Positions 27,742 through 36,346 of a DNA stretch of 36,346 nucleotides are shown one piece after another (position 1 is the stretch's first letter; each line of letters opens with the position of its first letter). The DNA lies in assembly GCA_949841325.1 (NCBI GenBank), contig CATKZK010000010.1, forward strand, positions 1 through 36,346. The letters run 5' to 3'. The DNA comes from an uncultured Bacilli bacterium. Its GTDB lineage: Bacteria; Bacillota_I; Bacilli_A; RF39; UBA660. The notes beneath the pieces were generated by a model, which had not been told where the DNA came from, ran no database searches, and saw only the letters and a list, made by a program, of their open reading frames with translations. The position numbers and the translations under genes were made by a program.

Positions 27742-29806
27742 TGATCGTCTCTCCTATTCTATTTGATGCCTTTCCTATTAAATCATAGACTATAATATCA
27801 TTTGACAAATCAAGAATTTGTTCAGCATACTTCTTCCGTTCTTCAATGTAATGATCATCAATCGTTTCAACACCAAAAATACGACTTTCATTTTTAGAAT
27901 TATAGTAATACAATTTATTCGTTACAAAATTTCCATTGGGAAAGATTACCGTATTATTGTTTTTCACTTCAAAAATATCATGTCCTAAAGCATACTTTGT
28001 TTCGAGTCCTAACATATTAGCAAGTGTTGGTAAAACATCAATCATTCCCATGTAATAAGAATATGTTTTCTTTACTTGTTTATCTTTTGTCCAAAAGATT
28101 AGAGGTGTATTTTTGTTTAACTCATGTTGATAATAATCATAATTCACATAAGTAGGATCCTCCTCTGTCTTTTGTTCACCTGTTAAAAAATCATAATTAG
28201 TAAATTTATTAAATTGTGATTTTGATATCTGCGCGGCATGATCTCCATAGAAGACAAACAATGTTTTATCATATTCATCATGCGTCTTGACATAATCTAA
28301 AAACTCTCCAAGACATTCATCAGCATAATGAACTGAACGAATATATTTTCCCATCTCTTCTAACTCTTTTGACTCTAAATAATCATAAACAATCTCTTTT
28401 CCACTTGCATCCATTTTTCCTGTATGATAACGAACATCAAACACGTTATCTCCCGTTAAATAATAAGGATCGTTAAATGGCGTATGATTTGTTAAGGTAA
28501 TCATCGTTCCCATAAAATGCGAGTATTCTTCACTACTATTCACCATGTCATCGATTTTTTTAATTAACTCTTCTGATTGATTAAAGAAAGAACGGTCTGA
28601 AAGTCCAAGTCCAATCCGTTCATCAATGGTATAATATTCTTCTGAATAAAAATCCATATAACCTAATGTTGGATGCATTTTATTGCGGTTCCACATGCTT
28701 GCTTTATTCCCATGCATACTGAAGGTATAATACCCTTTTTGTGCAAGTAAATGTTGTAAGGTCTCATAAGAACGATTAAAGTAAGAGACAAATACTGTTC
28801 CACTTTGAACAGGCATCAAACTTGAGGAGAATGTAAATTCGGTATCCGAAGAAGTTCCTGCACTTACTTGTGGATAAAAATGATCGAAATAAATCGATTC
28901 TTTTACCAATTTATTTAAATTTGGAGTAACTTCTTTGCCATTAATCTTTAAATCGACAAGAAAACTCATGATGCTTTCCATATGCATAACAATAACATTA
29001 TAATCCTTATATTTATTGGTAAATTTATTGTCACTCTTTTCATTTGGATGTTCTTCAAAATACTGTGTAAAGTTCTTAGCCGCTTCTTCATAGCCAAACA
29101 TGGAATTTAATTGACTTTTTAAAGTCTGAAACAAATCATTTCCTTGATAAATGATAATCCCAAATCTTTGTACCACATACTCACGATTCCACTGTTTTGA
29201 AAAACGCGAAATATCTGTCCCTGATAATGTTGAAATGTTGATAAATAGACAAATTCCTCCAACAAGCGCAACACTTACAAGCAAACGTTTACTTGCCTCC
29301 ACTTTTTCGACAACATGAAAGTAGTCTTTACTTTTTAAATAACGGTTAATGAGAATAAAGAGAATTGGCGCTAATAAGTAGACAAAATTTGCTAAACTCA
29401 ACTTTTCAAATACAGCGTCAGTTACTTCAGCAGTTTGTCCCATTGAAGCTAAAAGCCCAAAAGATGCATAACTATTAAAAAAGGCATAATAAATTCCATT
29501 GATAACATTCATTAAAGTTATCACACAAAGAACGGAAAAAAAGTATACAAATTGTTTTTTTGGTTTGAAAAAATATGCCAAACTTCCAAACAAAACAAGC
29601 ACTGAAAAATCAAAAAATATGGCATCAAAATCCCAAAAATGACCTATCGTAAAATGTCTAACTAGCATACAACTCAAAAGACTTAGTATCATATAAGAAA
29701 GAAATTGACGATTGTATTTTATAAAATTCACCAAATTCTCTTTCAATGTAGGAATTGCTTTTTTTAGCTGTATTCTTTTTAATTTATCTAAAATCGTTTT
29801 CCTCAT
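27734..29806 (-). CDS. ltaS: LTA synthase family protein (sulfatase superfamily)
   Basis: Five N-terminal TM segments; NVIVMHMESIMSFLV, SAGTSSDTEF nucleophile, SMHGNKASMWNRN, VFYGDHAA. Confidence 0.9.
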   Translation of the reverse strand: MRKTILDKLKRIQLKKAIPTLKENLVNFIKYNRQFLSYMILSLLSCMLVRHFTIGHFWDFDAIFFDFSVLVLFGSLAYFFKPKKQFVYFFSVLCVITLMNVINGIYYAFFNSYASFGLLASMGQTAEVTDAVFEKLSLANFVYLLAPILFILINRYLKSKDYFHVVEKVEASKRLLVSVALVGGICLFINISTLSGTDISRFSKQWNREYVVQRFGIIIYQGNDLFQTLKSQLNSMFGYEEAAKNFTQYFEEHPNEKSDNKFTNKYKDYNVIVMHMESIMSFLVDLKINGKEVTPNLNKLVKESIYFDHFYPQVSAGTSSDTEFTFSSSLMPVQSGTVFVSYFNRSYETLQHLLAQKGYYTFSMHGNKASMWNRNKMHPTLGYMDFYSEEYYTIDERIGLGLSDRSFFNQSEELIKKIDDMVNSSEEYSHFMGTMITLTNHTPFNDPYYLTGDNVFDVRYHTGKMDASGKEIVYDYLESKELEEMGKYIRSVHYADECLGEFLDYVKTHDEYDKTLFVFYGDHAAQISKSQFNKFTNYDFLTGEQKTEEDPTYVNYDYYQHELNKNTPLIFWTKDKQVKKTYSYYMGMIDVLPTLANMLGLETKYALGHDIFEVKNNNTVIFPNGNFVTNKLYYYNSKNESRIFGVETIDDHYIEERKKYAEQILDLSNDIIVYDLIGKASNRIGETINE

Positions 29807-29925
29807 AATTTGAAACCTTTCTTACTGTAATTTCATTATAGCATAATTCTTAAAATGTTTATAGTCTTTCTTTATGAAAGAGCCTATGATATACTGAAAA
29901 AGCCTAAGAAAGGGAGCTGTGAAGT

Positions 29926-31665
29926 ATGAAAAAAAGTGAAAAAAAGTTTATTGAAAATTTTAAAAAAACATGGATTTATCTTAAAGGAGCAAAAGGAAAT
30001 CTCATATGGTATATTTTCATTAGCATTGTAGAAGCCACGATGAGCGCTATTATTCCCCTTATTGCAGCAAAAATCGTTCTTTATATTGCAGATGGTGCTA
30101 TGAAACAATTGCTTCTTACTTCTTTTTTAGTCATCATTATCGATAGTATCTCCCATGCTTCACAATACTTCAAAGATGAAGTTTTTCGCAAAATTCATCT
30201 AAAAGTATTTGTATCTTTACAGGAAGCGATAGCACGCGAAACACTGAAATTAGAGATAAGCGAGATCGATAAAGAATCTTCTGGTTTTTTTATCAATCGT
30301 TTAAATAATGACACACGAAATATATCAGGCATCTTCATGGAACTCGGTTATTGGCTTTCTTATACGCTTTCTAATATTGGTATTTTAATCACTTTTGCAA
30401 TACTCAATAAATACCTATTTTTATACGCACTTATTACTTGTACTGTCATTTTCTTTATAAACAAACGCAAAATACACAAAATATACGAAGCCCAAAAGGA
30501 GTTGCATGTACTTGGCGAACAGAAAACAAGTCTTATTGGCGAAGTCGTTAGAGGAATTCGCGATATAAAAGTCTTACATGCAGAAGAAGCCATTTTAAAG
30601 CAGACAACAAAACAAATCCACGACTCTGCTAAAAAAGAACAAAGCATTAAAGCGACGACAAATGTCTACTATTTTATTGAAAGAATGACGAGAACGCTTT
30701 TTGATTTTGGTTTTCTTCTTTTAGGATGTATCCTTTTTAAAAACAATCTCCTTGCCATTCCTGTTTTTGTCATTTTATATAATTATCAACCAAGAATTAG
30801 GAACCTACTCACTGGCTTAGTGCAACTTCTAGAATATTTAAAAAAATTTGAACTTGCAGCAACTCGTGTCTATGAAGTGATTGATAATCAAAAATTTCAG
30901 AAGGAAAAGTTTGGAAACACAAGAAAAAAGAAATTATCAGGACATATTGAATTTAAAAATGTATGTTTTGGTTATGATGGAGATACGCCCATTTTAAAGA
31001 ATTTGAGTTTTGAGATAGAACCAAATCAAAAGATTGCCTTTGTTGGAAAAAGTGGAGAAGGAAAAACGACAATCTTTAATTTAATTACACGACTTTATTC
31101 CCATCAAAAGGGTGATATTTTGCTCGATGGTATTCCAATTGAAAAGTTAGATTGTTCTTCTTTAAGAGATAATATGTCAATTATTACACAAAACCCCTAT
31201 ATCTTTAATTTTACGATAAAAGAAAATCTTCAACTTGCTAAAAAGGATGCTACACTAAAGGAAATTAGGAATGCTTGTAAAGTGGCTTGTATTGATGACT
31301 TTATTATGTCTTTACCTGAAAAATACGATACGAAAGTTGGAGAAAATGGCGTGATTTTATCAGGCGGACAAAAACAGCGTATAGCCATTGCAAGAGCTTT
31401 ACTTATGAAAACAGAAATTATTTTATTTGATGAAGCGACCAGTGCTTTAGATAATGAAACCCAAAGTGAAATTCAAAAAGCAATTGCAAACTTACGTGGC
31501 GAATATACTATCCTCATTATTGCCCATCGTCTATCAACTGTTGTCGATAGTGATAAAATTTTTGTCGTACATGATGGAAAAATTATCGAAAGTGGTCTTC
31601 ATAAAGAGCTTAAAAAGAATTCCAAATATTATCAATCTCTTTATGAAAAAGATTTACAAAACTAG
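29926..31665 (+). CDS. ABC exporter, fused permease and ATPase
   Basis: Walker A GKSGEGKTT, signature LSGGQKQRIAIARALL, Walker B IILFDEATSALD, IIAHRLST. Confidence 0.95.
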   Translation: MKKSEKKFIENFKKTWIYLKGAKGNLIWYIFISIVEATMSAIIPLIAAKIVLYIADGAMKQLLLTSFLVIIIDSISHASQYFKDEVFRKIHLKVFVSLQEAIARETLKLEISEIDKESSGFFINRLNNDTRNISGIFMELGYWLSYTLSNIGILITFAILNKYLFLYALITCTVIFFINKRKIHKIYEAQKELHVLGEQKTSLIGEVVRGIRDIKVLHAEEAILKQTTKQIHDSAKKEQSIKATTNVYYFIERMTRTLFDFGFLLLGCILFKNNLLAIPVFVILYNYQPRIRNLLTGLVQLLEYLKKFELAATRVYEVIDNQKFQKEKFGNTRKKKLSGHIEFKNVCFGYDGDTPILKNLSFEIEPNQKIAFVGKSGEGKTTIFNLITRLYSHQKGDILLDGIPIEKLDCSSLRDNMSIITQNPYIFNFTIKENLQLAKKDATLKEIRNACKVACIDDFIMSLPEKYDTKVGENGVILSGGQKQRIAIARALLMKTEIILFDEATSALDNETQSEIQKAIANLRGEYTILIIAHRLSTVVDSDKIFVVHDGKIIESGLHKELKKNSKYYQSLYEKDLQN

Positions 31666-31691
31666 AAACTGCTTTGACTAGCAGTTTTTTT
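31666..31691 (+). terminator. Terminator after ABC exporter
   Basis: AAACTGCT-ttgact-AGCAGTTT followed by T-run, directly after stop TAG 31663-31665. Confidence 0.8.
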
Positions 31692-31697
31692 ATGATA

Positions 31698-31726
31698 TTT
31701 ACTACTCTCTCATAATGGTATACAAT
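31698..31726 (+). promoter_or_regulatory. Promoter of the radical SAM gene
   Basis: TTTACT-N17-TACAAT upstream of GGAGAGG RBS. Confidence 0.6.
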
Positions 31727-31754
31727 ATAAATACAAAAAAGGAGAGGTATGAAG

Positions 31755-32513
31755 ATGATAGACAATGAATATGTTTTTGCTAAAGACAATAAAAGACTCT
31801 TTTTAAATACAAGTCTTCGCTGTGATGGAAAATGCAGTTACTGTTATTTATCAAAAATGCATTATGTTCATAAAGGGAAGAAAACGGCAGAAGAAATTAT
31901 AAAGAGTTTAGAAGAAAGTCCAATTGAAATAAATCAGGAAACTTTAATAACTATTGGCTGTTTTTCAGAGTGTCTTGACGAAGTCAATAAAAGAGAAACA
32001 CTTTATTTAGTTAAACACTTTCTAAAAAGAGGAAATCAAGTTCAATTATCAACTAAAAAACAAATTCTAGAAAGTGACTTAGTAGAAATCCTTCCCTTTC
32101 TTTCTTACTACGGGCAGTTCGTTATTTTCATAAGTTCTGCAACGATATCTAAACAAAATCTCATCGAACATAATACTTCCCCTATTCAGGAAAGATTTAA
32201 AAGTTTTGCTCTTGCTCATGTATACCCAGTTCCTATTGTCCTTTATGTAAAACCTGTATTACAAGAAATTACCATTCAAGACTTAGCTCTTTATGTTCAT
32301 TATATTGAAACATATAAGATTAAAGACGTCGTAGTTGGAAGTCTTTTCACAACAAATCCATCAGATGAGTCCGTTCCTTTTTCCAATAAACAAGAATTAT
32401 TTTATCAAAAGAATGCCGATGAAGATATCCTCATTTCTGAGTTATCAAAAAGGGCAAAAGTTTATAGAAGAAGCACAGAAGTTTTAAAAAACTATAAACA
32501 AAAACACGAGTAA
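31755..32513 (+). CDS. Radical SAM protein (SplB-like layout), function unknown
   Basis: LNTSLRCDGKCSYCYL (CxxxCxxC); RBS spacing favours ATG at 31755 (ORF track starts at 31749). Confidence 0.85.
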   Translation: MIDNEYVFAKDNKRLFLNTSLRCDGKCSYCYLSKMHYVHKGKKTAEEIIKSLEESPIEINQETLITIGCFSECLDEVNKRETLYLVKHFLKRGNQVQLSTKKQILESDLVEILPFLSYYGQFVIFISSATISKQNLIEHNTSPIQERFKSFALAHVYPVPIVLYVKPVLQEITIQDLALYVHYIETYKIKDVVVGSLFTTNPSDESVPFSNKQELFYQKNADEDILISELSKRAKVYRRSTEVLKNYKQKHE

Positions 32514-32515
32514 GA

Positions 32516-34228
32516 TTAATGATTTAAATGTAATTCTCTATAAATCGCATTATTTTTTATCAAATCTTGATGCCTTCCAATACATTCAATCTTACCCTTA
32601 TGTAAAACAACCAATGTATCTGATGCTTTCATCAAGTCTTTATTATGCGTAATAACAATTAACGTATGATCTGATTTTAAATCATCTAAAAGATTGATGA
32701 TTTTATTTGTCGTATTTGGATCTAATGAAGATGTCACTTCATCCAAAAGAATTATTTCAGAAGTCGTAAGAAGTGCCCTAGCGATTGACAATAACTGTTT
32801 TTGTCCGCCACTTATATTCGTAGCATCTTCTTTCAAAATAGTATTATAGCCATCGGGTAAAGACATTATAAAGTCATGAATTCCAACTCTTTTACAAGCA
32901 TCTATTTGTCTTTTTTTGTTTGCATCAATAAGAGAGAGATTAGCACTTATACTCATATTAAAAATAAAAGTCTTTTGATTGACAATACTAATATTTCTAT
33001 AATAAACATCTTTAGAATATTCATAAATATTTAAATGATCTATTGAGATTTTACCGCTTCCTACTTTATACATTCTTAAAAGAAGATTAAATACAGTCGT
33101 CTTTCCAGTACCTGTTTTACCAACGATTGTCGTAATCTGGTTTGGTTTAGCTACAAAAGAAATATTTTTTAATATAGGAACTTGATTATATTTAAAGGAT
33201 ACGTTTTTAAATTCAACAAGGCCTATAATATCATCGTTTTGATTCATGCCATCGAGTTTTTCTGTATGATTTCCATAGTGTATGATTTCCCTTATTCTAT
33301 ATAATGAAACAGATTCTTCCATGATAGATACATCAAACCCCATAATAGTATGAATAGATTCTTTTGCCTTATCATAATAAGAAATTAACAATAAAAATAT
33401 AGAAAGTTGGATTTCCCCTTTCATAAGGAAGAAAATCATAATGACATATAAAGTTATTTTCCCAAAGTCAATAATTAAACCTACCAATGTTTTCCTTGTG
33501 AAATAGTATTTTCTTTTTAAGAAATAGCTCTCCTGCCATCTCTTTCTATAGCCATCTAATTTGTTGTTTAATTTATCTCCTATACCAAAACTTTTAATAT
33601 CTTTAAGTCCTGTTAAAATTTGAGATAACATGCCAGTTATTTTATCAGCATATGTTCTTTGTTTTTTTAAATAAAATGTATTTTTGCTATTGCATCTTCT
33701 TGCAAAATAATAATAGATTACATCTACTATCATAACATATAATGCAACGAATATGCTTTGCCTAATAAAGACAAGATAGATAACAAACAGTTTGATTAAT
33801 TCTACGGTTAATTCGATGATAAAAGAAGGAATTTCCGCAATGTTAATAATATCCGTATTTGAAGAATTTATAATTTTGCCAGTGGGAATTTTCTTTGAAT
33901 ATTCTTCATCAAAATTATAGATACTATTTACGAGAGTTCTATGAACTTCTACATAAGCCTCTTTAAAAAAGTGAGCATAACACCAATTCGTACAATAAGA
34001 ACAAACTTTATTAAATAAATAAGTCAGTGCTAGCATCATGACAAAAAGAAACGCAATTGGGTATAAGCTATTTGTTACATTTTCTACTATAAGTGATATG
34101 TAATAAGGTACGAGCAAACTTACTAAAACGTTTATTAAATCTACAATGATAAAAGTTATTAAATATTTATTTTTAAATCTTACCAAAGAAAAATAATCTT
34201 TTGTAATTTTAATCACTCTTTTAAACAT
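32516..34228 (-). CDS. ABC exporter, fused permease and ATPase
   Basis: GKTGTGKTT, ISGGQKQLLSIARALL, IILLDEVTSSLD; likely ATG at 34228 (ORF track start 34240 is TTG). Confidence 0.93.
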   Translation of the reverse strand: MFKRVIKITKDYFSLVRFKNKYLITFIIVDLINVLVSLLVPYYISLIVENVTNSLYPIAFLFVMMLALTYLFNKVCSYCTNWCYAHFFKEAYVEVHRTLVNSIYNFDEEYSKKIPTGKIINSSNTDIINIAEIPSFIIELTVELIKLFVIYLVFIRQSIFVALYVMIVDVIYYYFARRCNSKNTFYLKKQRTYADKITGMLSQILTGLKDIKSFGIGDKLNNKLDGYRKRWQESYFLKRKYYFTRKTLVGLIIDFGKITLYVIMIFFLMKGEIQLSIFLLLISYYDKAKESIHTIMGFDVSIMEESVSLYRIREIIHYGNHTEKLDGMNQNDDIIGLVEFKNVSFKYNQVPILKNISFVAKPNQITTIVGKTGTGKTTVFNLLLRMYKVGSGKISIDHLNIYEYSKDVYYRNISIVNQKTFIFNMSISANLSLIDANKKRQIDACKRVGIHDFIMSLPDGYNTILKEDATNISGGQKQLLSIARALLTTSEIILLDEVTSSLDPNTTNKIINLLDDLKSDHTLIVITHNKDLMKASDTLVVLHKGKIECIGRHQDLIKNNAIYRELHLNH

Positions 34229-34301
34229 ATACTTCACCAATACAATTGTAGAACAATCTAATACATACTTCTTTACATTTTTAATATTTATTTTGTTAAG
34301 A

Positions 34302-35093
34302 TTATTTTATAGGTAAGTATATAAAGCAATTATCTCCACTGTATAATTCAATTTTGAGATTGTTTTTAATACTGTAATTTGTTGAGGGAATCCATTGCTT
34401 ATTGATTTGACTCTCTAACGCTACTATTTCATTCTAATCTCTTGATAAAAGTTTAAATTCAGCAAATTCATTTTCCTTTATTTCAAATTTTTCCAAATCA
34501 AGAAAGTATTGAGTAGATCCTAAATAATAATGATATACATTGTATTCTTTAGAAAATATGCCATACATTCCTGATTTATTAAAAGCATCGTACTTTCCAC
34601 TTCTTTTAGCTTTTTGATAAAGGTTTTTAATTTTATAGATCAAATCTGTATGATTTTGTGAAGACACATGATAACAATATAAAATAATCTTGTTCATTCT
34701 TTTTATTTTATACTCAAAATTATATTTTCCTTTATTAGTTTCAAAATACTCTATAGGTATTATTTTATAATTGCCAATGCCTTTTCGGCATTCTGTAGGT
34801 GTTAGCTTAAATAGTTGTTTAAAAGCTCTACTAAAAGAAGAGGACGAATTATACTGGTATTTAAAAGCAATATCGATAATCTTATCATTCGTGTTTCTTA
34901 TTTCTTCAAATGCTTTGCTTAGTCTTCTTTTCTTTATATATTCTGTGATTGTCATATTGGTTAGAAACATAAAAACTCTATCTAGTATGAAAACATTAGT
35001 ATTCGTTATTTTGCTTAATTTATTTAAATCTATCTCGTTATCAAGATTGTTTTCAATATATTCAATCATTTTATTTAAATAATCGAAATTCAT
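34302..35093 (-). pseudogene. AraC family regulator with GyrI-like C-terminal domain, interrupted by an in-frame TAG at 34434-34436
   Basis: HTH: MIEYIENNLDNEIDLNKLSKITN...YNSSSSFSRAFKQLFKLTPTECRKG; frame continues past TAG as NEIVALESQINKQWIPSTNYSIKNNLKIELYSGDNCFIYLPIK*. Confidence 0.8.
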
Positions 35094-35195
35094 TTACATC
35101 CCCTACTTTTCACTGATTTATCATTATTATACCATTCGTTTCTTAATAAATCATCGTAGTTCTTTCAAAAAAGTTCTATATGATTTTTTACTGTA

Positions 35196-35224
35196 TTATA
35201 GTATAATTCTCTTTTGTAAGCAAA
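35196..35224 (-). promoter_or_regulatory. Promoter of the AraC-type regulator
   Basis: TTGCTT-N17-TATAAT on the minus strand. Confidence 0.55.
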
Positions 35225-35244
35225 AAATGAGCAATTTCTTGCTC
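35222..35244 (-). terminator. Terminator after GNAT gene
   Basis: GAGCAA-GAAA-TTGCTC stem with T-run on the minus strand. Confidence 0.75.
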
Positions 35245-35253
35245 AACTAAATA

Positions 35254-35826
35254 TTAATTATATTTTTTAAAGTACACATCTTTTGTAATAACCATTTCTC
35301 TAGAAATATACTTTTTATCGAATTTAATAATTTCTTCAATATTTCCACTTTCTTTAAAACCGCAACTTTTAAATAATTTAATTGCACTAATTCTATCATT
35401 TGGAAAAGAATCGGTTAATTCAGGTATTTCATATTTTTCAAATGCAATTTTCATTAATTCAGTTAAAGCTTCTTTACTATAATTTTTACCACGAAACTCT
35501 TTTATAACTAATATTCCCATTTTGTACTTGTCTTTATCTTTATAAAAATAAACTTCTCCAATAGGAAAATTTTTATTAGTTTCATATATATAAGCAAAAA
35601 ACTTATTTGGTTCTTGTCCAATCCAGTTGTCATACCAAACTTTCATTTCGTCATCAGTTTTAGATATAGTTCCAGTTTGATAATCATATCCTGATAAATT
35701 CATTTCTAATCCAGCATTATAATTCATAGTATTTGGATCTTGCATCCACTTTTGTCTATATTGTACATCTTCTAAATTAGGAACTTTTAATTCGATTTCA
35801 GCCATAATTTGATCTCCTCTCTGCAA
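35254..35826 (-). CDS. GNAT family N-acetyltransferase (RimJ/RimL-like)
   Basis: IGEVYFYKD, MGILVIKEFRGKNYSKEAL, ISAIKLFKSCGFKESG. Confidence 0.87.
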   Translation of the reverse strand: MQRGDQIMAEIELKVPNLEDVQYRQKWMQDPNTMNYNAGLEMNLSGYDYQTGTISKTDDEMKVWYDNWIGQEPNKFFAYIYETNKNFPIGEVYFYKDKDKYKMGILVIKEFRGKNYSKEALTELMKIAFEKYEIPELTDSFPNDRISAIKLFKSCGFKESGNIEEIIKFDKKYISREMVITKDVYFKKYN

Positions 35827-35828
35827 AG

Positions 35829-36290
35829 TTAAATATCAATTTTTATACTTCCATTCAATATTTTATCAATAATTGCTTGTGCTCTTGATTCCATATTAGG
35901 TAAATTCTCTAATGCAAAAAATTTTAATTGTTTGCTTTCATTATCAGATACTCTTATTTCACCAGTATAATTTAATATCTTAAATAACACTATAACGGTA
36001 CACATTTTATCCCCATTAGGATACTCAAAATAATATTCTTTTCCTGATAGTATAGTAACTAATTCTAATTCATTTGCATCAATTCCAGTCTCTTCTTTCA
36101 ATTCTCTAACAGCAGTTTCTTCGATAGTTTCATATAGTTCCATAGAACCACCTGGAATTCCCCAAGTGTTTGTATCTGTTCTTAAATTTAAAAGAAGTTC
36201 ATTTTTGTCATTGAATACTAGAGTTGTAGCACCCAATCCAATTAATGGTTCATGTCCTACATATTTTCTTAAATTCATTATATATCCCAT
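35829..36290 (-). CDS. NUDIX hydrolase
   Basis: NUDIX box GGSMELYETIEETAVRELKEETGID. Confidence 0.94.
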   Translation of the reverse strand: MGYIMNLRKYVGHEPLIGLGATTLVFNDKNELLLNLRTDTNTWGIPGGSMELYETIEETAVRELKEETGIDANELELVTILSGKEYYFEYPNGDKMCTVIVLFKILNYTGEIRVSDNESKQLKFFALENLPNMESRAQAIIDKILNGSIKIDI

Positions 36291-36346
36291 TTTTACTCCT
36301 CACTTTCATTGTCAATTTTGTTTATTAATAAACTTTACATAGCCAA

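Noticed and set aside
29884-30108. 74-aa minus-strand ORF
   Set aside because: Antisense to the start of the plus-strand ABC exporter; no motif.
1-36346. CRISPR arrays, tRNA/rRNA genes, transposons, phage or defence systems
   Set aside because: Read through intergenic regions and the ORF list; no repeat-spacer pattern, cloverleaf, transposase or phage proteins recognised.

Overview
AT-rich window from a low-GC Firmicute or Mollicute-like bacterium; nearly all genes are on the minus strand. Contents on the minus strand, in increasing coordinates: an orphan prepilin peptidase/PilC-type/DUF2207 operon (120-4057); a large wall-polymer (teichoic acid-type) cluster with TagD, TagGH ABC exporter, acyltransferase, GT2 enzymes, a Wzx-like flippase, DUF2304, DUF2142 and three CDP-glycerol glycerophosphotransferase-type proteins (4739-19276); a decayed glycerophosphodiester phosphodiesterase (19328-20007); a GtrB/CsbB-like GT2; housekeeping genes (YebC, patatin, argS, csp, fhs); and an LTA-synthase operon. 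The right end has a plus-strand ABC exporter and radical SAM gene, then a minus-strand ABC exporter, an AraC-type regulator with an in-frame amber stop, a GNAT and a NUDIX gene. Items most worth following up: (i) two copies of an unusual TTGACA-N17-TA(n) poly-A promoter-like element at 1-60 and 20053-20103; (ii) a putative structured RNA at about 25218-25330 and a two-hairpin csp leader; (iii) the amber-interrupted AraC regulator; (iv) a possible extracytoplasmic glycosylation module (GT2/DUF2304/flippase/DUF2142) inside a teichoic acid locus. I saw no CRISPR array, rRNA, tRNA, transposase or phage genes. Family calls come from reading motifs by eye, with no database search.
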